The notes beneath the pieces were generated by a model, which did no database searches, was not told where the DNA came from, and saw only the letters and a list, made by a program, of their open reading frames with translations. DNA of 12,200 nucleotides from Chloroflexota bacterium (lineage in GTDB: Bacteria; Chloroflexota; Dormibacteria; Dormibacterales; Dormibacteraceae): NCBI GenBank assembly GCA_005880175.1, contig VBJR01000318.1, forward strand, positions 1-12,200. The letters run 5' to 3'. The translations under genes and the position numbers were made by a program. Below, piece by piece: positions 1 to 7,473 of the stretch. Position 1 is the first letter of the stretch; each line of letters opens with the position of its first letter.

Positions 1-1
1 C

Positions 2-2851
2 ACCACCACCACCACAGACACCGACGCCCCCGAGCCGCTCCCCGCCGGGCCAGGCCCCGCCCCCGAGATCGCCCAGGCCGAGGGCGGCCCCGGGACCGGC
101 ACCGCCACCGGCGCCGCTGAGGCCGACGCCATCGCCGCCGAGCTCGCCTCCCTCGAGGACCAGGCCGGCGCCGCGACCCGGCAGGCGACCGCCGGCCTGC
201 AGGGCGAGGTCGACCGGATGCGCCAGTCCGTGACCACAGCAGCCGACGGCGCACGCACGCGGATCGGCACCGCCTACGATCAGCAGCAGACCGCCCTGCG
301 CGCCGCCGCCGACTCCGCCGTGTCCGCCATCGCCGGGGCCCGCGCCGCCGAGCACGAGGCGATCACCGCCGAGGCGACCACCCAGCGCCAGCGGCTCACC
401 ACCGCGTACCAGACCGAGCGCGACGGCGGGCCGGCCACGATCGCCGCCGCCAAGGAGCGCGTGCGGGCCGCGGGCGAGAGCCAGGCCCAGCGGGCGATCG
501 CGGAGAGCAGCCAGCGCGCCCAGGCGATCCAGGCCGACGCGGCCGCCGTGCCGGCGACCGGCGAGGCCGCGTCCGCCGACGCGCAGCGGACGGCGGCCAC
601 GCGCATCGCGAAGCGGGCCGCCGACCAGTGCCGGCAGACCGGCGACAAGGTGGCCGCCAGCGTCCGGCAGGAGGCGACGCAGTTCGCCGCGCAGAGCTTC
701 GACAGCCTGCTCCGCGACTTCGTCGCCGGCCTCGACCGCACGTCGTCCGAGGCCACCTCGCAGCTCGACGCGTTCGCGCGCCAGGCCCACGCCCGCGTCG
801 ACGAGCTGGCCACCGGCGCCACCCGCACCGTCCAGGAGCTCGCCCGCCAGGGCGGCGCCTCCCTCGACAGCGCGAAGGCGGCCGCCCTGGACGAGACCGC
901 GCAATGGAGCGCCTCGGCGCTGGCCGGCGTGGACAAGGCCGGCCAGGGCATCCAGGCGCCCGACGACGCCACCGGCGCCGTCGTCGAGTTCCGGCAGCAG
1001 CTGGCCGGGCCGATCGACCAGCTCCGGGGCCTGACGGACCCCGCCGGCATCGCCCAGCGGGCCGGCCAGCTCCGCCAGGCCGTCGCCGACGGCCGCGACA
1101 AGGTGCTGGGCGGCATCGAGGAGTGGTCCAGCGGGGCGCGCACGAAACTGAGCGAGCCGCTCGACCAGGAGCTGACCGCGTTCGAGTCGCAGACCGCCGA
1201 GCGGGAGGCCCAGGCGACCACCGCCGGCGGCCAGCTCACGGCCAGGGTCCAGGCGGCCGGCCAGGACGCGGTCGCCGGCATGAAGACGGCCACGACCGGC
1301 TTCCGCGACCGGCTCCTGCCGGCGATCGACAGCGCGGTGGCCGACTTCACCCGGGCCGGCCAGGAGTTCAAGTCCCAGGTGCAGCGGCCGGCCGACGAGT
1401 GCGTCCAGGGCCTGGCCCGCATGGTGGACGACGCGCTGGCCAGCGAGGACACCCTCCTGAGCGACGCCCGCTCCCAGATGCGCTCGTCCACGAGCCAGAT
1501 CGCCGGCCGCTACGAGGAGCTGAAGACCGAGGCCGACCGCCGGTCCGCGAACGACGGGACCGCCGCCCGCATGGTCCAGCGGAGCTGGCTCGGCTCGCTC
1601 TGGAACAGCGTCACGAAGTGGGTGGACAGCGTCAAGAAGTGGTTCACCAACACGTTCGGCGAGTTCTGGGGCGGCCTGCTGTTCGGCATCCTCGAGGCGC
1701 TGGTGATCGTCGTGGTCGGCATCCTGGCCGCGTACGTGGTGGGCTGGCTGGTCGGCCTGGTCATCGCCAGCGCCAAGATCGCCGCCATCGTGACGGCCGT
1801 CATCCTGATCGTCGCCGCGGTCGGCTTCAGCATCTACAACCGCTTCCAGGAGTTCGAGGCCGACAACCCGGGCAAGAGCCCCTCGTTCTGGCAGAAGGTC
1901 GGCCTGGTCGCGCTCGGGGTGGCCGACATCACCGGCATCCCCTACCTGGTCGAGGGCATCGTCGGCCAGCGCGCCTTCGGCAAGGAGCTGCACGGCTTCG
2001 AGCGCGGCGAGCGGATCGGCATGGGCGCCGTCTTCCTCGTCGCCTTCGCGTTCAGCGCCTTCAAGGGCATCAAGTCGTTCCTCCGCGGCAGGGCGGTCGA
2101 GATCGACCCGGGCAAGGCCGGCGCGGGCGCTCCCGAGCCCGGCAAGGGCCCGTTCGAAGCCGTGGACACCGCCCGGCCGCCGGCCGGCCTGACGATCACG
2201 GACCTGCCGATCGACACGGATGCGAACGGCGTCAAGCGGATCACCACGGTCGTCCAGGCGGGCAGCGAGCAGGGCCACGTCACGCGCTCGTACGATCCCG
2301 CGACCAGGAAGCTGATCATGGAGGAGGCGTTCCTCGACAAGATCCCCGACGCCCAGCAGTGGGTGGACGTGGGCGGTCAGCGCATGCGGCTCCAGACGTT
2401 CCTGACGCTGCGCCAGATGCGGGCGCTCGGCGTGGGCTTCGGGGAGCTCCACACCGTGAAGATGAGCACCATCCAGAACGCCCTCGCCGTCATGCAGCTC
2501 GACCAGGCGCTCCGCAACGGGACGCCGCTGGACAGGGCCGTGCTGGAGACCCACTCCGTCCAGTACGCGCAGCGCACGATCCTGCCCGCCGGCGAGAAGA
2601 TCGTCGGGGCGCGGGTCGAGGGCGGCATGAAGACCCCGATCGACCGCATGCTCTCCCACTACGAGGCCAGGGACCCATCGTTGACACCGAAGTACAACAA
2701 GATGCTCGCCGACTACGGACTGACGAGATCGAGCGTCGTGCTCTGGAACTACGACATCTATCTCGACGTCCAGTCCGTCGCGCCGCCGGTCCCGACGCTG
2801 GGCGCGCCGGTGCCGACCGGCGGCAGCGACACCGACGACCAGCAGCAGTGA
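2..2851 (+). CDS. Large coiled-coil/membrane polymorphic toxin-like effector (5' end outside window)
   Basis: The reading frame is open from base 2, so about 949 residues are visible and the N-terminus is missing. Order seen: a Thr/Pro-rich linker (an ACC repeat gives Thr x5 at the window edge); about 450 residues of Ala/Gln/Glu/Arg-rich helix from about 110 to 1560 that looks like coiled coil; a Trp-rich amphipathic stretch (about 1580-1660); a long hydrophobic block of two or more membrane helices (about 1663-1845); a Gly-rich segment ending in FERGERIGMG (about 1885-2080) that resembles the pre-toxin (PT-TG-like) region of polymorphic toxins; a Pro/Gly linker; and an unrecognised C-terminal domain (about 2188-2780). 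Such architectures are known among polymorphic toxins and cargo of extracellular contractile injection systems, often with an N-terminal DUF4157, which would lie outside the window. The toxin role is inference; a structural tail or membrane protein is the alternative. Confidence 0.75.
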   Translation, partial: TTTTTDTDAPEPLPAGPGPAPEIAQAEGGPGTGTATGAAEADAIAAELASLEDQAGAATRQATAGLQGEVDRMRQSVTTAADGARTRIGTAYDQQQTALRAAADSAVSAIAGARAAEHEAITAEATTQRQRLTTAYQTERDGGPATIAAAKERVRAAGESQAQRAIAESSQRAQAIQADAAAVPATGEAASADAQRTAATRIAKRAADQCRQTGDKVAASVRQEATQFAAQSFDSLLRDFVAGLDRTSSEATSQLDAFARQAHARVDELATGATRTVQELARQGGASLDSAKAAALDETAQWSASALAGVDKAGQGIQAPDDATGAVVEFRQQLAGPIDQLRGLTDPAGIAQRAGQLRQAVADGRDKVLGGIEEWSSGARTKLSEPLDQELTAFESQTAEREAQATTAGGQLTARVQAAGQDAVAGMKTATTGFRDRLLPAIDSAVADFTRAGQEFKSQVQRPADECVQGLARMVDDALASEDTLLSDARSQMRSSTSQIAGRYEELKTEADRRSANDGTAARMVQRSWLGSLWNSVTKWVDSVKKWFTNTFGEFWGGLLFGILEALVIVVVGILAAYVVGWLVGLVIASAKIAAIVTAVILIVAAVGFSIYNRFQEFEADNPGKSPSFWQKVGLVALGVADITGIPYLVEGIVGQRAFGKELHGFERGERIGMGAVFLVAFAFSAFKGIKSFLRGRAVEIDPGKAGAGAPEPGKGPFEAVDTARPPAGLTITDLPIDTDANGVKRITTVVQAGSEQGHVTRSYDPATRKLIMEEAFLDKIPDAQQWVDVGGQRMRLQTFLTLRQMRALGVGFGELHTVKMSTIQNALAVMQLDQALRNGTPLDRAVLETHSVQYAQRTILPAGEKIVGARVEGGMKTPIDRMLSHYEARDPSLTPKYNKMLADYGLTRSSVVLWNYDIYLDVQSVAPPVPTLGAPVPTGGSDTDDQQQ

Positions 2852-3426
2852 TGGGCGACCTGGAGGCGATCGTCCTGGTCGCCGGCTACCGGCAGGCGAC
2901 GGTGCTGACCCACGAGGGCGAGACCCGCGTGCCGGTCCGCCAGGCCATCCGCCTGGACGACTTCGCGGCCGCCATCGCCCAGCGGACGACCGCCCGCGTC
3001 TCGGTGGTGGACGGGCTCCAGCTGCCCGCCGACCTGTCGGGCACCGCGCTGGTAGGCGACCACACGTTCGTGCGCTGGCTGCAGGCCGAGGCCGACCCGG
3101 AGGGCCGGATCACGCCCCGGGTCGTCTGGCTGAACGCCAACCGGACGACCGCGCTGCCCGAGCTGGAGCAGGGCCGGCTGGCCGGGGCGATCGACGTCGC
3201 CAGCTACAGCGCGTGGCAGGTGAGCCCACAAGGCCCGGGCCAGGCGTCGCTGTACGGCCTGACCGCCCTGGCCGAGCCGCTGGACGCCTCGTGCTTCACC
3301 GAGAGCGACCGCTACTGCCAGATGAGCAGCCCCCGGTTCCCGGGCCTGCCCGCGCTGCTCGTCGCGTACCTGGAGCGCTACCTGCCGCTGGTGGATGGCC
3401 CGGCGGAGACCCGCGCCCGCCACTGA
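2851..3426 (+). CDS. Hypothetical protein, candidate immunity or partner of the upstream effector
   Basis: 191 residues, soluble-looking, no signal peptide or membrane helix. The start is set by a TGATG junction: the ATG shares its A with the stop codon of the large effector gene. There is no Shine-Dalgarno sequence, so translation is probably coupled. The N-terminal half alternates hydrophobic strands with charged loops (starting MGDLEAIVLVAGYRQATVL), and the C-terminal part has two nearby Cys in CFTESDRYC. I do not recognise the family. A small gene coupled directly behind a polymorphic toxin-like gene is the usual position for an immunity gene, so that role is inferred from context alone. 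Its last 49 bases overlap the 3' end of the convergent DinB-like gene. The longer open frame upstream of 2851 runs inside the effector and is not coding. Confidence 0.7.
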   Translation: MGDLEAIVLVAGYRQATVLTHEGETRVPVRQAIRLDDFAAAIAQRTTARVSVVDGLQLPADLSGTALVGDHTFVRWLQAEADPEGRITPRVVWLNANRTTALPELEQGRLAGAIDVASYSAWQVSPQGPGQASLYGLTALAEPLDASCFTESDRYCQMSSPRFPGLPALLVAYLERYLPLVDGPAETRARH

Positions 3427-3848
3427 CGGATCCCGGCCGTGTGCAGCCGGTAGTGGCCGTACGTGTCCAGGCGCAGGCGGCGCCGGTAGCGGGTGTCCCC
3501 GGCGAGCAGCTCCTCCGGCGCGCCCCGCACCAGCTGGACGAGCCGGCCGTGGCCGTCCTCCAGCTGGCGCCGCACCTCGGCCAGCGGGAGGTCGCGCAGG
3601 CGTTCGAACGCGCGGGCGTTGAACGCGTCGATGCCCCCGGTCGCCGCGTACCGGGGCGGCGTGCCGCCGGCGGCGATCACCGGCAGCTGCGCCAGCGCCT
3701 CCTCCTCCCAGGTGTGCACGTGGGCCAGGACGTGCTTCACGGACCACTCGCCGGCGACGCCCGGCTCCAGGAGTGCGGCGTCGGGCAGGCCCGCGTACGA
3801 CTCCTGGAACCCGGCCCAGGCCGACTCCAGCAGCTCCAGCACCCGCAT
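3378..3848 (-). CDS. DinB/ClbS-like four-helix-bundle protein
   Basis: 156 residues from the chosen ATG. The first helix (MRVLELLESAWAGFQESYAG) is followed by GEWSVKHVLAHVHTWEEEAL, a signature of the DinB / DUF1706 (ClbS/DfsB) superfamily, and near the end by DTYGHYRLHTAGIRQW, which matches the HY..H...I..W closing motif of that group. Family members form four-helix bundles; some bind a metal through His residues and transfer thiols, and ClbS modifies the genotoxin colibactin. The substrate here cannot be read from the sequence. The start is uncertain: a second ATG in frame lies at 3863, neither has a good ribosome binding site, and residues before 3863 are low-complexity Arg/Gly and not family-like. 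The 3' end overlaps the convergent candidate immunity gene by 49 bp, adding about ten residues beyond the usual family end. Confidence 0.8.
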   Translation of the reverse strand: MRVLELLESAWAGFQESYAGLPDAALLEPGVAGEWSVKHVLAHVHTWEEEALAQLPVIAAGGTPPRYAATGGIDAFNARAFERLRDLPLAEVRRQLEDGHGRLVQLVRGAPEELLAGDTRYRRRLRLDTYGHYRLHTAGIRQWRARVSAGPSTSGR

Positions 3849-3900
3849 CGTGGAAGACCGCATACCAGACGAACACGCCGGGCGGCCGGACCGTTGCACC

Positions 3901-4005
3901 TCAGCGCCGGCCCTCCGCGTGCCGGAGCAGCGCTCGCGCCGCCGGGCTGACCGGGCCGTCCGCCCGCCACGCCAGCCACAGCCGCCCGCGCAGGGGCGGG
4001 TCGGC
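3901..4005 (-). pseudogene. Remnant: C-terminal tail of a LysR-family regulator
   Basis: About 34 residues ending at a normal TGA, including PPLRGRLWLAWRADGPVSPA then ARALLRHAEGRR. This is the way the effector-binding domain of many LysR regulators ends (RRLWLAWR, then P.SPAAR, then a last helix). Upstream in this frame the sequence becomes antisense to the MFS remnant and is no longer LysR-like, so the DNA-binding and most of the effector domain are gone. The junction is near 4005. Recognition rests on a short stretch and is by eye. Confidence 0.5.
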
Positions 4006-4197
4006 GTGGCCCGCGCCGGCATGGCCGCGGCCGTCGTGAACGCGCTGCGCCAGGTCGGCCAGGTGTTCGGCGTGGCGGTGCTCGGCGCGCTGGTGTACGC
4101 GCGGTCGCCGCTGATCCTCGGCCTGCACGACGCGCTGCTGGTGGCGGGAGTGGCGCTGCTGGGCGCCGCGGCGCTGGCCTATCGTTTGACGCCGTGA
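4006..4197 (+). pseudogene. Remnant: C-terminal end of a DHA2-type MFS drug exporter
   Basis: About 63 residues ending in TGA. The segment GMAAAVVNALRQVGQVFGVA followed by VLGALVY matches the conserved G(I/M)A.A..N..RQ.G...GVA..G segment near the end of 14-helix MFS drug exporters. A final membrane helix follows (LHDALLVAGVALLGAAALAY). Nothing upstream in frame is MFS-like: bases before about 4006 read as the LysR tail on the other strand. The frame is intact but more than 400 residues are missing, so it is called a remnant. Its stop overlaps the methyltransferase GTG start by 4 bp (GTGA), suggesting an earlier exporter-methyltransferase operon. Confidence 0.6.
4180..4185 (+). promoter_or_regulatory. 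Possible -10 box for the RNA methyltransferase gene
   Basis: TATCGT (TAnnnT) ends 8 bases before the GTG at 4194, the distance expected for a leaderless transcript. No convincing -35 box is seen. It lies inside the MFS remnant. The evidence is a single hexamer, but similar boxes at the same distance precede three other genes here. Confidence 0.3.
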
Positions 4198-5315
4198 ACC
4201 CGGCCGGCTTCCTGCGCGACCTCGGCGTCGACCCGGCGGCTCTGGACGGTGCGGATCGGGTCGTCGAGTCCGGCTGGCGGGCGCTGGAGGGCGTGCTGGT
4301 CCTCGGCCGCGGCGGCCCACCCCAGCCCGCCCTGGTGGCGGCGGTGAACGAGCGGGCCCTGCGCGACGTGCTGCTGCGCGGCCTGCCGCCCCGGGAGCCG
4401 GTCCGCGTCCAGGTCGCGGCGGACTGGCACCTCGACGCCGTGGCCGAGCTGGTCGACGGCCAGGCCGCGAGCGGCGGGTTCGCCGGCGTGAAGCGCGGCG
4501 CCCGGCCGGCGCCGGGCGATGGGCCGCTCGACAGGCGCGACGCCGCCGTCGAGCTGCTGCGCGACCTGGCCCAGCCGGCCGGCCGCGAGCGCCACCGGCG
4601 GTTCGTCGTGGAGGGCGCGACCCTGGTCGGGCGCGCGCTCGCGGGCGGCCTCCCGGTCGAGACCGTCGTGTACGGGGCGGGCCTGCTCCGGGATCCCGCC
4701 GGGGGCGCCCTGCTCGACGCCGCGCGCGCGGCCGGCCTGGCCCCCCGCCGCGCGTCGGACGGCCTGCTCGGCACCCTCACCGCGACCCGGCCGCTGCCCG
4801 ACGTGCTCGCGGCCGTCCACCTCCGCCTGCGCGACGCGGCCGACCTCACCGCGGAGCGGGCCCGCGTGCTGCTCGTCGCCGAGAACGTCCAGAACCCCGA
4901 CAACCTGGGCATGGTCCTGCGCACCGCCGACGCCGCTGGCGTGGACGCCGTGGTCGTCTCGGGGGCGCCCACCGACCCGCTGCACCGCAACTGCGTGCGC
5001 GCGGCGCGGGGCGCCGTCGGCCGCCTGCCGATCTTCCGGGCCGCGGACCTGCCCGCGTGGATCGGGACGCTGCGCGCGGGCGGCTTCCGCGTGCTGGCGG
5101 CGACCGCGCACGGCGACGTCGGGCTGTACGAGGCGGACCTGGCGCCGCCGGTCGCCATCGTCGTCGGCAACGAGGAGACGGGCATCAGCCCGGAGACGCG
5201 GGCCGCCAGCACGGTCCGGGTCGTCATCCCGATGGCGCCCGGCCAGGACTCGCTGAACGTCGGCGTGGCGGCCGGGGTCGCGCTGTTCGAGCTGACCCGT
5301 CAGACGGCGGCGTGA
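4194..5315 (+). CDS. SpoU/TrmH-family RNA 2'-O-methyltransferase with N-terminal extension
   Basis: 373 residues. The C-terminal SPOUT knot has all three motifs: motif 1 ENVQNPDNLGMVLRTADA (from residue 230, with Asn237 and Arg243), motif 2 VVGNEETGIS (Asn326, Glu328) and motif 3 DSLNVGVAAGVALFEL (Asn355). It should transfer a methyl group from S-adenosylmethionine to a ribose 2'-OH in rRNA or tRNA; the target cannot be read from the sequence. A SpoU substrate-binding-like region covers about residues 110-200 (RRFVVEGATLVGRAL). The first ~105 residues are not part of the usual family and I do not recognise them; coding character continues through them. An internal in-frame GTG at 4488 would give a more standard length, but the 4-bp GTGA overlap and the -10 box favour 4194. 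The 3' end overlaps the convergent exchanger gene by 92 bp. Confidence 0.9.
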   Translation: MNPAGFLRDLGVDPAALDGADRVVESGWRALEGVLVLGRGGPPQPALVAAVNERALRDVLLRGLPPREPVRVQVAADWHLDAVAELVDGQAASGGFAGVKRGARPAPGDGPLDRRDAAVELLRDLAQPAGRERHRRFVVEGATLVGRALAGGLPVETVVYGAGLLRDPAGGALLDAARAAGLAPRRASDGLLGTLTATRPLPDVLAAVHLRLRDAADLTAERARVLLVAENVQNPDNLGMVLRTADAAGVDAVVVSGAPTDPLHRNCVRAARGAVGRLPIFRAADLPAWIGTLRAGGFRVLAATAHGDVGLYEADLAPPVAIVVGNEETGISPETRAASTVRVVIPMAPGQDSLNVGVAAGVALFELTRQTAA

Positions 5316-6219
5316 TGGCGGCCAGGCTCGTCCCGCCGAGCCAGACCATCGATCTCGCGACGTCCGCGCCGCCCGGGTGGACGCCCACCACCACCGCCGG
5401 CAGGCCCAGGCCGACCACCAGGTTCAGCGTGTTGCTGTTGAACGCCTCGCTGACCACGGTCGCGCCGTCGCCGCGCAGCGCCAGCCGCACCGCCGCGTAC
5501 AGGTTGGGAAGCCCGGTGATCGCGGCCAGCGCGACCGTCCCCACGACCACGCTGGGCACGTGCCAGCGCTGGCCGAGCACGAGCGCTGTCGTGACCATGA
5601 CCAGGCTGCCGGCCACGATGACCGCCAGCGCCGCCGGCATCAGCCAGACGGGCAGCCAGCCGCCCCTGGTCCGCATCGCGTCCAGCACCACGTCCTCGGC
5701 GTGGACCTGGGCTGAGAGCAGCGTGAGCGCGCGCTGCGCCCAGCCCGGCAGCGGGAGCCTGCGCGCCCGGCGCGGCGGCAGGGCGAGGAACGCCGTGTAG
5801 CAGGCGAGGAGGGCGAGGAAGATCGCGACCGTCAGCGGCCCCGAGAGCAGGCCCAGGAGGAGCCCGGCCGCCGCCAGCGTGACCAGCAGGTTGGCCGAGC
5901 CGTCCACCACGGGCACCAGGCGCGGGAACGGGAGCCGGCCGGCCAGGATGCCGGGCAGACCGAGCAGCGCCGCCAGGTTGAACAGGTTCGAGCCCAGGAT
6001 CACGCCGAGCCCCACGTCCCGCGCGCCCGACAGCGTGGCCGACGTCGCGGAGGCGATCTCCGGCGCGTCAGCGCCGAGGGCGGTGAGCAGGCCGAGCAGG
6101 CCCGCCGTCAGCCCCAGCCGGAGGCCGAGGCGACTGAGGCCCCAGACGAGTGCCTCGCTGGCGCCCAGCGTCGCGGCCAGGCCCACGAGGAAGGCCGCGA
6201 CCGCGAACCCCGTTGACAC
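5224..6219 (-). CDS. Cation/Ca2+ exchanger (CaCA family), probably C-terminally truncated
   Basis: 331 residues, mostly membrane helices, in two inverted halves. The first alpha-repeat (residues about 36-88) holds LTALGADAPEI, where family members have G(T/S)S.PE, and VILGSNLFN. The second (about 223-280) holds TGLPNLYAAVRLAL and EAFNSNTLNLVVGLGLP. The loop between (about 148-190) is Arg-rich. Family members exchange Ca2+ or another cation for Na+ or H+. The start is a GTG 9 bases after the sigma factor stop, with no clear ribosome binding site, so it belongs to that operon. Residues 303-331 (Pro/Arg/Ser-rich) are read antisense to the end of the methyltransferase gene, and the last membrane helix expected in this family is missing. 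The protein may be inactive or recently shortened. Confidence 0.8.
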   Translation of the reverse strand: MSTGFAVAAFLVGLAATLGASEALVWGLSRLGLRLGLTAGLLGLLTALGADAPEIASATSATLSGARDVGLGVILGSNLFNLAALLGLPGILAGRLPFPRLVPVVDGSANLLVTLAAAGLLLGLLSGPLTVAIFLALLACYTAFLALPPRRARRLPLPGWAQRALTLLSAQVHAEDVVLDAMRTRGGWLPVWLMPAALAVIVAGSLVMVTTALVLGQRWHVPSVVVGTVALAAITGLPNLYAAVRLALRGDGATVVSEAFNSNTLNLVVGLGLPAVVVGVHPGGADVARSMVWLGGTSLAAITPPSDGSARTARPRPPRRRSASPGRAPSG

Positions 6220-6228
6220 CGTGTGCGC

Positions 6229-7473
6229 TCAATTGTGGGGCGGTCCGCCCTCGTGGCGGCGCTCCAGCTCGGCGCGCAGCGCCGAGTTCTCGGTCGCCGC
6301 GATCGCCAGCGCCCACGCCGCCCGGGCGCCCTCGGCGTCGCCGGCCCGCTCCAGCAGGTCGGCGTGGGCGGCGTGCAGGGGCCCGTAGCCGGCCAGCGCG
6401 CCCGAGGCCAGGACCGGCTCCAGCACCGCCAGGCCGGCCCGCGGCCCGTCCGCCATGCCGACGGCCACCGCCCGGTTGACCTCGACGACCGGCGACGGCG
6501 CCTGCCGGGCGAGCGAGCGGTAGAGCAGCGCGATCTGGGGCCAGTCCGTGTCGGCGAAGCTGGGCGCCTGGGCGTGGAGCGCCGCGATCGCGGCCTGGAG
6601 CTGGTAGGGCCCGGGCGCTCGAAGCGCCATCGCCGCGTCCAGCACGGCGACGCCCTCCGCGATCGCGTCACGGTCCCAGCGGCCGCGGTCCTGGTCGGCC
6701 AGCGGCACGGGCCGGCCGTCCGGATCGAGCCGGCCGGGCGCCCGCGCCTGGTGCAGCAGCATCAGGGCGAGGAGGCCGCCGGTCTCGGCGTCCTCCGGCA
6801 GCAGCCGGTGCAGGAGCCGGCCCAGCCAGATCGCCTCCGCGCACAGGTCGGCCCGGACCAGCGCCTCGCCGCCGGTCGCCGCGTAGCCCTCGTTGAAGAC
6901 CAGGTAGACGACGCCCTGGACGCCGCTCAGCCGGGCCGCGATCGCCGGCCGGGCGGGCACCTCGAACCGGATGCCCGCCTCCCGGATCTTGCGCTTGGCG
7001 CGCACCAGCCGCTGGGCCATCGTGGCCTCGGGGAGGAGGAACGCGCTCGCGATCTGGCGCGTCGTCAGGCCGGCCAGGTAGCGCAGGGTGAGCGCGACCC
7101 GCACCTCCAGCGCCAGGGCCGGGTGGCAGCACGTGAAGATCAGGCGCAGCCGGTCGTCCTCCACGCCGAGCGTCTCCTCCTGGTCGGTGAAGTCCTGGAC
7201 GGCGCCGCCCGCCGGACCGACCTGCTCGCGGACGCGCTCGGCGAACAGCTGGTCGCGGCGGAGGTGGTCGAGCGCCTTGCGCCAGGCCGTGACCGTCAGC
7301 CACGCCCCCGGCTTCGCCGGCACGCCGTCGCGCGGCCACGTCGCGGCCGCCGCGGCGAACGCGTCCTGGGCCGCGTCCTCGGCGAGCTGGAGGTCGCCGA
7401 GGCGGCGGGCGAGCGTGGCCACCACCTGGCCCCACTCCTCCCGGAACGCGCGCTCGACGGCCGGCGAGGTCAC
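6229..7473 (-). CDS. ECF42-type RNA polymerase sigma factor with C-terminal TPR-like domain
   Basis: 414 residues, about twice a minimal ECF sigma factor. Sigma-2 spans about residues 10-75 ([12 protein letters not shown], then [19 protein letters not shown]); sigma-4 about 110-165 ([28 protein letters not shown], then [14 protein letters not shown] as recognition helix). The long C-terminal part begins with [13 protein letters not shown] (residues 188-200), typical of the ECF42 group (YlaC/DUF6596-type sigma factors), and continues as paired helices like TPRs. ECF42 sigma factors are known to lack an anti-sigma factor, to be linked to YciI/DGPF genes and to need this extension for activity. 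All three hold here: the DGPF gene lies directly upstream with a 4-bp GTGA overlap. The start is GTG. It probably drives its own operon from the promoter at 7880-7906. Confidence 0.93.
   Translation of the reverse strand: MTSPAVERAFREEWGQVVATLARRLGDLQLAEDAAQDAFAAAAATWPRDGVPAKPGAWLTVTAWRKALDHLRRDQLFAERVREQVGPAGGAVQDFTDQEETLGVEDDRLRLIFTCCHPALALEVRVALTLRYLAGLTTRQIASAFLLPEATMAQRLVRAKRKIREAGIRFEVPARPAIAARLSGVQGVVYLVFNEGYAATGGEALVRADLCAEAIWLGRLLHRLLPEDAETGGLLALMLLHQARAPGRLDPDGRPVPLADQDRGRWDRDAIAEGVAVLDAAMALRAPGPYQLQAAIAALHAQAPSFADTDWPQIALLYRSLARQAPSPVVEVNRAVAVGMADGPRAGLAVLEPVLASGALAGYGPLHAAHADLLERAGDAEGARAAWALAIAATENSALRAELERRHEGGPPHN

Noticed and set aside
1..15. CACCACCACC repeat resembling a His-tag
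   Set aside because: In the open frame it reads ACC (Thr), continuing into a natural Pro/Thr linker, so it is neither a tag nor vector sequence.
280..1491. Long minus-strand open frame opposite the coiled coil
   Set aside because: An antisense shadow caused by high GC third positions; its product is Ala/Ser/Arg-rich with no domain.
628..2850. Long + strand open frame continuous with the 2851 gene, running across the effector gene
   Set aside because: Its product there is Arg/Gly/Pro-rich low-complexity sequence in a second frame of a clearly coding gene. Only the part from the ATG at 2851 has normal protein character.
4179..5111. Minus-strand open frame opposite the methyltransferase
   Set aside because: The + strand carries all three SpoU motifs; the antisense product is Arg/Ala/His-rich without a domain.
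6213..6236. TTGACA on the + strand at 6213-6218 as a -35 box
   Set aside because: No -10 box lies at the right distance, and downstream on the + strand is only antisense of the sigma factor gene.
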